10,864 nucleotides of DNA from an uncultured Acidobacteriota bacterium. Its GTDB lineage: Bacteria > Acidobacteriota > Terriglobia > Terriglobales > Acidobacteriaceae. Position 1 is the stretch's first letter; every line of letters begins with the position of its first letter. Positions 1-7,264 of the stretch are shown one piece after another. A model generated the notes under the pieces. That model did not search any database, was not told the origin of the DNA, and saw only the letters and a list, made by a program, of their open reading frames with translations. The stretch lies in NCBI GenBank assembly GCA_903832475.1, contig CAILBQ010000171.1:1-10864 (forward strand), read 5' to 3'. Both the position numbers and the translations under genes were made by a program.

Positions 1-2382
1 ATCGAAGCCGGCCTCAAGTGCCTTCAAGGCAAAGGCATCGTCAACTCAATCTCGCTGAAAGAGGGCGAAGACAGGTTTCGCACCAATGCCGCCACTGTGC
101 TCAAGTATGGCGCGGCTGTGGTCGTGATGGCGTTTGATGAACAAGGGCAGGCTGCCACCTACGACGAAAAGATCCGCATCTGCGAACGCGCCTACCGCAT
201 CCTCGTCGATGAAGTCGGCTTCCCTGCCGAAGACATCATCTTCGATCCCAACATCCTCACCGTTGGTACCGGGCTGGTCGAGCACAACAATTACGCCGTC
301 GACTTCATCAACGCGACACGCTGGATCAAGGCCAATCTTCCCCAGGCCAAGGTGTCTGGCGGAGTTTCGAATATTTCGTTCAGTTTTCGCGGCAACAACC
401 AGGTTCGCGAAGCCATGCACTCCGCCTTCCTCTACCACGCTATCGCCGCGGGCATGGACATGGGCATCGTCAACGCAGGCATGCTGGAGGTCTACGAAGA
501 GATTGAGCCGGAACTGAAAGTGCTCGTCGAAGACGTTCTGCTCAATCGCCGTCCCGACGCCACCGAGCGCCTCGTCGACTATGGCGAGACTCTCAAAGGT
601 GTCGACAAAATCGTCAGCGAAAAGAAAGCGGAAGAGTGGCGCAGCGGCACGGTCGAAGAACGCCTGTCGCACGCACTGGTGAAGGGGATTGACGCCTACA
701 TCGAGATCGATGCCGAAGAAGCTCGCGTCAAACTCGGTCGCCCTCTTCTTGTGATCGAAGGCCCGTTGATGGCCGGGATGAGCGTCGTCGGCGATCTCTT
801 CGGAGCAGGCAAAATGTTCCTCCCGCAGGTCGTCAAATCTGCTCGCGTGATGAAGAAGGCCGTCGCTCATCTGACTCCCTACATGGAAGCTGAAAAACTG
901 GCCTTGGCCGCCGCCGGCCACGCCGTCAAGGCACAGGGAAAGATCATTCTTGCCACCGTGAAAGGCGATGTTCACGACATCGGCAAGAACATCGTTGGCG
1001 TCGTTCTTGCCTGCAACAACTACGAAGTCATTGACCTCGGCGTGATGGTCACTTCAGAAAAGATTCTCGACCGTGCGCGCGCTGAAAATGCAGACCTGAT
1101 CGGCCTCAGCGGCCTCATTACACCTTCGTTGGATGAAATGGTGCACGTCGCCAAAGAGATGGAGCGGCAGGGCTTTAAACTGCCTCTGCTCGTCGGCGGA
1201 GCGACCACCAGCCGCGCTCACACCGCCGTCAAGATCGCGCCGCATTACAGCCAGCCCGTGGTGCATGTGCTCGATGCCAGCCGCGCCGTGCCCGTCACTA
1301 CCAGCCTGCTCTCCGAAGACGGCAAAGATGCCTTCGTCGCCAAACATCGGGATGACTATGAAGCCATCCGCAAGATCCATGCCGCGCCGCGTCTCGAAGT
1401 GCTTTCTCTGCCCGCTGCTCGCGCCCGCCGAACCCCTATCGAATGGCGCGCGGAAAATCTTCCTGCGCCTGAATTCACCGGTGTTCGCGTCTTGGAGAAC
1501 TTCCCCCTTGCCACGCTGCGCGAGTACATCGACTGGACGCCCTTTTTTCACACCTGGGGACTGAAAGGCGTCTACCCTCGCATCCTCAACGAAGGCGAAC
1601 AGGGCAAGGAAGCCACCAGGCTCTTTGCCGATGCGCAGACCCTTCTCGATCAGATCATCGCGCAAGGGCAACTCACCGCTCGCGGCGTGTATGGCTTCTT
1701 TCACGCCAACGCCATCGATGACGATGTCGAACTCTACACCGACAGCACGCGCACCCAGGTTCTCGGTCGCTTCCACTTCCTGCGCCAGCAAACGGCGAAA
1801 GCCGAGGGGGAGCCAAATCGCTCACTCGCCGACTTCATCGCGCCCAAAGAAACCGGCCTGCCAGATACCATCGGCGCCTTCGCCGTAACCACCGGCATCG
1901 GCCTCAAGGAACTCTGCGACCGCTTCCGCGCCGCGAACGACGACTACAACGCCATCATGGCCGAGGCTCTCGCCGATCGCCTCGCCGAAGCCTTCGCCGA
2001 ATGCCTGCACAAGCGCGTTCGCGACCAATGGGGATACGGCCGCAGCGAGACCTTCACGCCCGCTGAATTGATCCAGGAAAAGTATCGCGGCATCCGCCCC
2101 GCCGCCGGCTATCCGGCCAGCCCCGATCACACCGAAAAGGGCACGCTCTGGCGCCTGCTCGACGTCCAGGCCAGCACCGGCATGCAGATTACCGAATCGT
2201 ATGCGATGTGGCCCGGATCGAGCGTCAGCGGCCTCTACTTCGCCCACCCTGAGGCGCGTTACTTCAGCCTGGGAAAGATCGATCGCGACCAGGTCGCCGA
2301 CTACGCCCAGCGTAAAGGCATGACCGTTGCAGAAGTCGAACGTTGGCTGGGCCAAAACCTCAATTACGATCCCTCGAAATAG
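1..2382 (+). CDS. metH: Cobalamin-dependent methionine synthase, 5'-truncated by the window edge
   Basis: Transfers the methyl group of 5-methyltetrahydrofolate to homocysteine through enzyme-bound cobalamin, giving methionine in the cytosol. The frame is open from base 1, so 793 residues are visible and the true start lies upstream; the GTG at 97 is inside a domain and is not the start. Counting from the first visible codon: the rest of the pterin-binding domain (1 to ~115, beginning EAGLKCLQGKG), the B12 cap (~195-285, with VGDLFGAGKMFLPQVV), the B12-binding domain (~295-430) with the DVHDIGKN motif whose His325 is the lower axial cobalt ligand, and the C-terminal AdoMet-binding reactivation domain (~455-793, with YRGIRPAAGYPASPDHTEK and MWPGSSVSG). 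His325 corresponds to His759 of the E. coli enzyme, so about 430 residues are missing; whether the homocysteine domain is on the same chain cannot be seen. It ends 36 bp from the convergent gene, with no obvious terminator hairpin between them. Confidence 0.97.
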   Translation: MEAGLKCLQGKGIVNSISLKEGEDRFRTNAATVLKYGAAVVVMAFDEQGQAATYDEKIRICERAYRILVDEVGFPAEDIIFDPNILTVGTGLVEHNNYAVDFINATRWIKANLPQAKVSGGVSNISFSFRGNNQVREAMHSAFLYHAIAAGMDMGIVNAGMLEVYEEIEPELKVLVEDVLLNRRPDATERLVDYGETLKGVDKIVSEKKAEEWRSGTVEERLSHALVKGIDAYIEIDAEEARVKLGRPLLVIEGPLMAGMSVVGDLFGAGKMFLPQVVKSARVMKKAVAHLTPYMEAEKLALAAAGHAVKAQGKIILATVKGDVHDIGKNIVGVVLACNNYEVIDLGVMVTSEKILDRARAENADLIGLSGLITPSLDEMVHVAKEMERQGFKLPLLVGGATTSRAHTAVKIAPHYSQPVVHVLDASRAVPVTTSLLSEDGKDAFVAKHRDDYEAIRKIHAAPRLEVLSLPAARARRTPIEWRAENLPAPEFTGVRVLENFPLATLREYIDWTPFFHTWGLKGVYPRILNEGEQGKEATRLFADAQTLLDQIIAQGQLTARGVYGFFHANAIDDDVELYTDSTRTQVLGRFHFLRQQTAKAEGEPNRSLADFIAPKETGLPDTIGAFAVTTGIGLKELCDRFRAANDDYNAIMAEALADRLAEAFAECLHKRVRDQWGYGRSETFTPAELIQEKYRGIRPAAGYPASPDHTEKGTLWRLLDVQASTGMQITESYAMWPGSSVSGLYFAHPEARYFSLGKIDRDQVADYAQRKGMTVAEVERWLGQNLNYDPSK

Positions 2383-2418
2383 TCGCTGCAGCAGCCCGGC
2401 GCGAACGCATCTTGATCT

Positions 2419-4722
2419 TCAGAAAAGTGACTTCACGAGCAGCGTCACCGTGGCCTTGTGCGTGAGCGTTTGTGCCCCGTTGCCGGCCGTTGCTGTTACC
2501 GTAACCGTATCGGTGCCCACCGGCGTGCCGCCCGTCAGCGAATGCGATCCGCCACATCCGCCAATCGCCAGAGCCGTTCCCAATCCAACCATGAGGATCA
2601 ACATCGTCACCGGCCACTTGCGTCGGCTCCCCGCAACACATAGCAGGAACGTACCCGCCAATGCCGTCCCGCCCAGACCCTTCCATCGCATCGCAGCAGC
2701 GGTCGTTTCCCTGGGCGCACTTGTCTGCACCGTCAGCTTGGATGTACCACTCCCACTGGCCACGCTCGCGGGAGAAAAGGAGCAAGTGGTATTTGCAGGC
2801 AGCCCGCTGCATGCCAGGCTTACCGGTAATACAAACCCGGCTCCCGGCACAACAGCGACCGTAAACGACGCCGCTTCGCCCGTGTACAGCGTGCGCGAAA
2901 CCGGAGCGGCCTCGACGCTGAAGTCAGCCGCCGTAATCACCACCGTCAGCGCCGTCGAAGTGCTTCCCTCATAAGCCGACGTCCCTCCGTACACTGCTTC
3001 GATCGAATGCGATCCCACACTCAATCCGCTGGTGTTGTAGTTGGCTGCGCCTGCATTCAAAGTCACCTGCCCCAGTAGCGTGGATCCGTCGTAAAAAACG
3101 ACCGATCCCGCCGGCACTCCGGTTTCACTCGACACCGTCGCATGAAACTGCACGCTCGTTCCAAAGACCGCTGGATTCGGCGATGCGGTCAAGGTTGTCT
3201 TCGTCGTGGCCGCCGTCTGGGTCACGGTGATCCCGATCGCGGGCGCCGAAGCAGACCCCGCATCGCTGGCCGATCCTGCATAGGCAGCCGTGACCGAGTA
3301 GACGCCCGCTGCAGGAGTCAGCGTCAGCGTCGCCGCCCCCACGCCGTTCAGCGTCGCCATGCCCAGCACCGCGTTGCCATTTAAGAAGCTCACAGTCCCG
3401 CTCGGCACAGCACCACCCGCAGCCTTGACGGTGGCCGTCAACGTCAGTGCCTGTCCCACCGTCAGCACCGTTGCCGAAGCTTGCAACGAAGTCGTTGTTG
3501 TCACCGCCGTAGACCTCACTGTGACAACGATGGGCGGCGTCGAAGCGGACCCAGCATCGCTCGCAGACCCCGCATAGCTGGCCGTGATCGAATACACCCC
3601 CGCTGCCGGCGTCAACGTCAGCGTCGCCACACCTTGCGCATCCAGCGTTCCGCTGCCCAGCGTTGTACCGCCGTTTAAGAACGTCACTGTCCCGGTGGGC
3701 GTCGTTCCGCTCGTCGCTGCAACGGTGGCGGTCAGTGTCAATGCTTGTCCCGCGGTTAACGTCGTCGCGCTGGCCTTCAAGGTCGTCGACGTCGCAATCA
3801 GCGCGGCCAGCGGCGGTTCGCCCACCACGCGCACGCGATAGTTGAAGCTGTCGCTGATGTACAGATTGCCGGCGCCATCAAATCCCACGCCCTCTGGATA
3901 GGCCATGTGTGCGCTCGTCGCCGGGCCGCCATCGCCGCTGAATCCCGATCCGATCTGCCCCGCATACGTCGAGATGATTCCCGTCGTCGCATCCACCTTG
4001 CGCACCCGTCCCCACGCCGAATCCGAAAACAGCAGATCCCCGGCACCATCCACTGTGATGAAACTCGGCTGATACAACTCCGCCGCCGTCGCCGGTCCGC
4101 CATCCCCGCTGTTGCCCTGTACGCCTGTCCCTGCCACCGTCGTGATAATGTTCGTCGCCCCATCTACGCGGCGAATGTCGTTCGCGTTCGAATCCACGAT
4201 GTACACGTTGTTGTTGGCATCGACCGCTAGGCCGATGGTGTACAGAAGCTGCGCTTCCGTTGCAGGACCGCCATCGCCTTTCGCGGTTGCGTCGACCTTC
4301 CCCGCGAAGATGGTCATGTTCCCCGTCGCCGCGCTGACTCGATGCACCAGGCTCAGACCTGCGTCCGCGATGTACAAGTCGCCATTGCCGGCCACCGCCA
4401 CGCCCAGCGGCAAGATCACCAGCGCCTTGGTCGCCGGGCCGCCTGAGGCGCTTTCCCCCAGCACGCCGCACACCCCCGCGACCGTTGAAAGGATGCCCGT
4501 CTTCGCATCTACCCGCCGGATGCAAGCATTCCACGCATCGGCGATGAACACATTCCCCGCGCTGTCCAGAGCTATGTCAAAGGGATTGTTCAATTCCGCC
4601 TGCGATGCCGGCCCGCCGTCGCCGGAATACCCAGCCGTCCCATTCCCGGCAAACGTCGTAATGATCCCCGTCGCGCGATCGATCATGCGCACGACATTTT
4701 CCTTGCCTTCGGCCACATACAC
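2419..4722 (-). CDS. C-terminal half: NHL propeller, Ig-like repeats and membrane/GCGG tail
   Basis: The frame continues from the TAA at 4750-4752. The first possible start, GTG at 4722, lies inside an NHL strand, so independent translation is unlikely and would lack a signal peptide. Counting from GTG 4722: NHL repeats ~1-300, Ig-like domains ~310-402, ~405-500 and ~504-596, and a beta domain ~600-668 with LPVSLACSGLPANTTCSF. Then come two hydrophobic stretches (~683-697 and ~703-722) separated by SRRK, the cluster GGCGG (721-725), and a threonine-rich strand-like tail (TDTVTVTATAG). The tail arrangement recurs, from memory, in acidobacterial Ig-repeat surface proteins and may anchor the protein. 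The gene ends in TGA at 2421-2419, convergent with metH. It should be read together with the upstream half as a single disrupted gene. Confidence 0.75.
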   Translation of the reverse strand: MYVAEGKENVVRMIDRATGIITTFAGNGTAGYSGDGGPASQAELNNPFDIALDSAGNVFIADAWNACIRRVDAKTGILSTVAGVCGVLGESASGGPATKALVILPLGVAVAGNGDLYIADAGLSLVHRVSAATGNMTIFAGKVDATAKGDGGPATEAQLLYTIGLAVDANNNVYIVDSNANDIRRVDGATNIITTVAGTGVQGNSGDGGPATAAELYQPSFITVDGAGDLLFSDSAWGRVRKVDATTGIISTYAGQIGSGFSGDGGPATSAHMAYPEGVGFDGAGNLYISDSFNYRVRVVGEPPLAALIATSTTLKASATTLTAGQALTLTATVAATSGTTPTGTVTFLNGGTTLGSGTLDAQGVATLTLTPAAGVYSITASYAGSASDAGSASTPPIVVTVRSTAVTTTTSLQASATVLTVGQALTLTATVKAAGGAVPSGTVSFLNGNAVLGMATLNGVGAATLTLTPAAGVYSVTAAYAGSASDAGSASAPAIGITVTQTAATTKTTLTASPNPAVFGTSVQFHATVSSETGVPAGSVVFYDGSTLLGQVTLNAGAANYNTSGLSVGSHSIEAVYGGTSAYEGSTSTALTVVITAADFSVEAAPVSRTLYTGEAASFTVAVVPGAGFVLPVSLACSGLPANTTCSFSPASVASGSGTSKLTVQTSAPRETTAAAMRWKGLGGTALAGTFLLCVAGSRRKWPVTMLILMVGLGTALAIGGCGGSHSLTGGTPVGTDTVTVTATAGNGAQTLTHKATVTLLVKSLF
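2935..3795 (-). repeat. Three Big_3-like Ig domains near the C terminus
   Basis: Three ~95-residue units. The first two are close copies at DNA level, offset by about 294 bp: compare the stretches starting at 3247 and 3541. At protein level they share YAGSASDAGSAS and LTLTPAAGVYS. The third (2935-3213) is diverged, with its own ASPNPAVFGTSVQF start. Confidence 0.8.
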
Positions 4723-4836
4723 ATGCCCCAGCGCGTCGCTGGCCAGTCCTTATGGCAGATCGATCTCCGCCTCAACAGCCGGGCCGCCGTCGCCGGAATA
4801 CCCCGCTGTGCCATTGCCCGCGAAGGTATAGATTTC
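3823..4836 (-). repeat. Second NHL repeat array (six units)
   Basis: Six further units of the same ~170-bp repeat, with GDGGPA-type marks on the plus strand near 4779, 4609, 4434, 4261, 4091 and 3918. The 4434 copy is degenerate (SASGGPA). The copies at 4779 and 4609 are nearly identical around their start (both AGNGTAGYSGDGGPA). The TAA at 4750-4752 falls in the first unit. Confidence 0.85.
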
Positions 4837-6618
4837 CAGAGCACTCGTCGTCCCGTTGGTCACGGTCACATTGACTGCCGGGGATACTGAAACCAAGTCC
4901 GTCCCGTTGCCCGCATAGCTGGCCGTGATCGAGTAAGCGCCAATCGTCGGCAGCATTGCCAGCGTCGCCTGTCCCGCGCCATCGAGCACCCCGCTTCCCA
5001 GCACCGCCGTCCCATTCGAAAACACGACGCTCCCCGTCGGCACGGCGCCACTCGCCGCCGTCACCCGCGAAGTAAGCGTAAGCGTTTGTCCATACGGCAA
5101 GGTTGCCGCCGAAGCACTCAGCGTTGTCGTGGTGGTTATCCCGTACACTGCCACCGGCGTCCCTGCACTCACCGCCGGCCGGTCCGTCGCTGACCCCTCA
5201 TAGATCGCCGTCATCACGTGCGTTCCAGCCGTCGGCGTCAGTGCGATCGCCGCAGTGCCTGTCCCATCCAGAGCCTGTGTGCCTACCTCGGTCGCGTCGC
5301 TGAAGAAAGCCACCGTCCCCTGCGGAGTCGCACCGGTGGCTGCCGTCACTTGTGCCGTCAGCGTCACCGGCATTCCCGCCGGTAGGATGGCCCTACTGGT
5401 GCTCAAATTGATCGTCGTCGCTGCCAGCGAATCCGCGCTCACCTTGCGTATGCGTCCATTGTGGTTGTCCGCGACAAACAAGGCGCCCGCCGCATCGAGC
5501 GCCAGCCCGGACGGATAACTTAACTCCGCCGCAGTCGCCAGCCCTCCGTCTCCGCTGAATCCCGCCGCCCCATCCCCAGCAATCGTTGACACCATCCCCG
5601 TCGCCTTGGCAATCGCCCGCACCCGGTGATTGGCCGCGTCCGCCAGGTACATGTTCCCGGCGCCATCGAACTCGATCCACAGCACGGTGTTGAACTCGGC
5701 ATCGGCCGCTGCTCCGCCGTCGCCGCTGAACCCCGCCGTTCCGTTGCCGGCAATCGTCGTGATCACTCCCGTCGTCGCATCCACCGAGCGAATCCGGTTA
5801 TTCCCCGTGTCCGCGACCACCAGGTTGCCGTCTCCGTCGAACGCCATCCCGAAAGGCTGGTTGAAAGTCGCTTCCGTCGCCGGACCGCCATCCCCGCTGA
5901 AGCTGCCCGTCAAACTCTGCGTTCCCGCAAACAAAGTCAGAATCCCGGTGGACACCGTGACTTTGAAAATGCAGTTCTGCCCCGCGTCATCGATATAGAA
6001 ATTGCCCGCCGCGTCAAACGCCACCGCATACGCGCCATCCACCACGGTTTGCGTTGCCGGATACCCCATCGGCCCCTCGCCCCACGAGCCGTTCCCCGCG
6101 ACGGTCTGGATCGTGCCCGTGGCCGCGATCACCTCGCGCACCCGGTGATTGCCAAAATCAGAGATGTAGAGATTGCCCTGCGCATCGATCGCCACGCTCT
6201 GCGGCTGGTCCAGAACCGCGCTCGTCGCCGGCCCACCGTCGCCTCCGTAACCGGCCTCTCCAGTCCCCGCCACCGTGCTCACCAGCCCGGTGCCCGCGTC
6301 GATTCTGCGAATCCGGTTATGCCCGGTGTCGGCGACATAGAAATTTCCCGCCGAATCGAACGCACCCTGGTTGGGATTGCTCAAACCCCCATTCGCCGCT
6401 GAACCGCCGTCTCCCACCGCAAACTGCCCATTCCCGGCAAACGTCGCGATATATGCCTGGTTCAACAACGCCGCCTGGCCGGACGCCTTCATCCCCTTAG
6501 CGGTTGGCTCCCCGTGAATTACCGCACATGCCACTCCAGCCAATTCCAACAGCAGGGTAACCGCGCAACGCAGATGTCTCAAAGGGTGCCTCGATGCACA
6601 CCACAACTCCCTGCACAT
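4750..6618 (-). CDS. N-terminal half: exported NHL six-blade propeller with two Ig-like domains
   Basis: This is the part before the in-frame TAA and the only part made by normal translation. I prefer ATG at 6618: it gives a basic n-region (RHPLRHLR) followed by a hydrophobic stretch (CAVTLLLELAGVACAVI), a plausible Sec signal. GTG at 6675 is the alternative; a GAGG sits just before it but it would give an unusually long n-region. Counting from GTG 6675, residues ~76-413 hold six NHL-type repeats, each with an AGNG-like turn, a (S)GDGGPA motif, then a hydrophobic strand and a D..GN.Y.AD motif. Residues ~418-511 and ~513-608 are Big_3-like Ig domains (TLTA.VTA..G..P.G.V.F). The last ~28 residues start a second propeller and stop dead at DLP. 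NHL propellers are usually binding scaffolds; the ligand is unknown. The truncated product could still be secreted and folded. Confidence 0.8.
   Translation of the reverse strand: MCRELWCASRHPLRHLRCAVTLLLELAGVACAVIHGEPTAKGMKASGQAALLNQAYIATFAGNGQFAVGDGGSAANGGLSNPNQGAFDSAGNFYVADTGHNRIRRIDAGTGLVSTVAGTGEAGYGGDGGPATSAVLDQPQSVAIDAQGNLYISDFGNHRVREVIAATGTIQTVAGNGSWGEGPMGYPATQTVVDGAYAVAFDAAGNFYIDDAGQNCIFKVTVSTGILTLFAGTQSLTGSFSGDGGPATEATFNQPFGMAFDGDGNLVVADTGNNRIRSVDATTGVITTIAGNGTAGFSGDGGAAADAEFNTVLWIEFDGAGNMYLADAANHRVRAIAKATGMVSTIAGDGAAGFSGDGGLATAAELSYPSGLALDAAGALFVADNHNGRIRKVSADSLAATTINLSTSRAILPAGMPVTLTAQVTAATGATPQGTVAFFSDATEVGTQALDGTGTAAIALTPTAGTHVMTAIYEGSATDRPAVSAGTPVAVYGITTTTTLSASAATLPYGQTLTLTSRVTAASGAVPTGSVVFSNGTAVLGSGVLDGAGQATLAMLPTIGAYSITASYAGNGTDLVSVSPAVNVTVTNGTTSALEIYTFAGNGTAGYSGDGGPAVEAEIDLP
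4852..5424 (-). repeat. Pair of Big_3-like Ig domains between the propellers
   Basis: Two adjacent ~95-residue domains with the same order of motifs: a TTTTLSAS-like lead, TLTxxVTAATG, P.G.V.F.......G...LDG.G.A, PT.G.......Y.G. They link the two propellers. Sequence similarity to the three-domain set at 2935-3795 suggests both sets arose by internal duplication. Confidence 0.75.
5437..6450 (-). repeat. First NHL repeat array (six units)
   Basis: Six coding repeats of about 56 residues (~170 bp). On the plus strand each is marked by a copy of the complement of GDGGPA, near 6398, 6227, 6056, 5877, 5708 and 5536. Six NHL repeats are the usual number for one closed propeller. The 6056 copy is degenerate (GEGPMGYPA). 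Confidence 0.85.
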
Positions 6619-6782
6619 ATGGCCAGCAGATTCATTTGGAATGCACCACCAGTCTACCCGAGCGAGAGGACACACATCGCCTCATCCCTAGGCCCCATGC
6701 GCCTCAACCGGCCTTCTCACCCAGGAGTTCACCAAACCTCGGGCCGCTCAGAGAGACGCGAGATTCGGTCAGTGGCGGCGGC

Positions 6783-6953
6783 TCAACCAGCCACGTCGCA
6801 GCGATGACTCGCCTCCGGATGGCGTAGATCTGACTGGCGAGATGCGGTTCCCACAGCCTGACCGCACTCCTGGCAGATTGAGGTAAAGCTTCCGTTTTCG
6901 TTTTCTCGGTGGACAAACCGTGCAGCCGGAATGTCGTTGATTTTCTGTCTCAT
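6783..6953 (-). CDS. 56-aa putative zinc-binding mini-protein (CxxC...HxC)
   Basis: A short reading frame from ATG at 6953 to TGA at 6785-6783. The product has the pattern F13, G21-S22, C27-x2-C30, V34, T36, D42-L43, E47, H50-x-C52. Two cysteines, a histidine and a third cysteine could form one zinc site. The core (ENGSFTSICQECGQAVGTA) resembles small acidobacterial hypothetical proteins I recall, but I cannot name a family. Strong internal support comes from the product at 9272-9454, which aligns with it without gaps over 41 residues. No good Shine-Dalgarno is seen ahead of the ATG. It lies upstream of, and in the same direction as, the propeller/Ig gene, about 110-165 bp away depending on that gene's start. 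Overlapping frames (for example a TTG frame from 6916) look like shadows. Function unknown. Confidence 0.65.
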   Translation of the reverse strand: MRQKINDIPAARFVHRENENGSFTSICQECGQAVGTASRQSDLRHPEASHRCDVAG

Positions 6954-7063
6954 GAACTGCGCGCTCTGGGACGCAAACAGACCCCTACTGTCTTAATCGC
7001 ATTCGGCCGTTCGTGTCCCTTGCAAATCGCGAATTTCGCTACGGCAGGCGCATGCCAGAGAGT

Positions 7064-7091
7064 CGTAAGCCGGAGAAAACCCTGGCTTACG
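7064..7091. other. Stable hairpin in the spacer
   Basis: CGTAAGCC at 7064-7071 is an exact reverse complement of GGCTTACG at 7084-7091. Two further G-C pairs close the stem inside (GG 7072-7073 with CC 7081-7082 or equivalent), leaving one bulged base and a 7-nt A-rich loop. No T-run follows on either strand, so it is not a classic terminator. It could be a structured leader, a REP-like element or chance. Confidence 0.5.
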
Positions 7092-7213
7092 CCTCAGTTT
7101 CCAGCCGGTTCGGCCGTCACGCCTAAGCAGGAAATTCATGAGAAACCGCGGTGCAAACCCCTTGACCGTTTTCCAGCCATCAGCATTGCCAGAAAGCAAG
7201 TGAAACGCTGCCC

Positions 7214-7243
7214 TTGCCAGAATGGAAGTATACGGCGTATACA
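7214..7243 (+). promoter_or_regulatory. Putative promoter of the tetR/lnt-like operon
   Basis: TTGCCA (7214-7219, five of six matches to the -35 consensus) and TATACA (7238-7243, four of six to the -10) are separated by 18 bp. The -10 lies inside the first palindrome, so a bound repressor would block RNA polymerase. Transcription would start near 7250, giving a leader of about 15 nt or less. Inference from sequence only. Confidence 0.4.
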
Positions 7244-7262
7244 TTAAGTGTACGCTGTATAC
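7228..7262. promoter_or_regulatory. Tandem operator for the TetR-family regulator
   Basis: GTATACGGCGTATAC (7228-7242) is a perfect 15-bp palindrome around a central G. A second, imperfect copy, GTGTACGCTGTATAC, is at 7248-7262. Their centres are 20 bp apart, about two helical turns, so two dimers could sit on the same DNA face. The second copy ends 2 bp before the ATG of the regulator gene, as expected for autorepression. Confidence 0.75.
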
Positions 7263-7264
7263 CT

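Larger units (their letters stand above)
2419..6618 (-). pseudogene. Interrupted gene for a giant exported NHL-propeller/Ig-like protein
   Basis: The two long minus-strand reading frames here are one gene. They lie in the same frame and are separated only by TAA at 4752-4750. The nine codons after it (GLASDALGH) continue the NHL repeat smoothly into VYVAEG. The expected residue before GLA in such repeats is often aromatic, so a TAT or TAC tyrosine codon changed by one base would explain the stop. Restored, the protein has about 1,400 residues: signal sequence, six-repeat propeller, two Ig-like domains, second six-repeat propeller, three Ig-like domains, one further beta domain, then hydrophobic segments and a short threonine-rich tail. 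A role at the cell surface or in the periplasm is inferred; no enzymatic function can be assigned. It may be a recent pseudogene, a sequencing error, or a case of stop readthrough. Confidence 0.75.

Noticed and set aside
97..99. GTG as the start of the methionine synthase reading frame
   Set aside because: The frame is open back to base 1 and those codons encode conserved pterin-domain sequence, so the GTG is internal.
1054..1791. Long minus-strand open frame opposite metH, with similar ones at 46-975 and 1822-2355
   Set aside because: Its codons mirror a well-supported gene in GC-rich DNA, it has no recognisable domain, and long antisense frames are expected by composition.
2383..2418. Terminator between the convergent genes
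   Set aside because: Only the short palindrome GCTGCAGC is seen, with no stable stem followed by a T-run.
4112..4831. 239-codon plus-strand frame opposite the propeller gene
   Set aside because: A shadow of the NHL repeats; its own repeats follow only from the opposite coding strand, and it has no plausible start context or domain.
5626..6402. 258-codon arginine-rich plus-strand frame
   Set aside because: Also antisense to the NHL array; the composition is typical of a shadow frame.
7186..7222. Direct repeat TTGCCAGAA at 7186-7194 and 7214-7222
   Set aside because: Nine bases, two copies 28 bp apart, overlapping the putative -35; likely chance without a third copy or conservation.
6993..7244. 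83-codon minus-strand frame and an overlapping plus-strand frame (6909-7247) in the spacer
   Set aside because: No recognised motif, no convincing ribosome site, and it runs through the operator and the hairpin; it looks non-coding.
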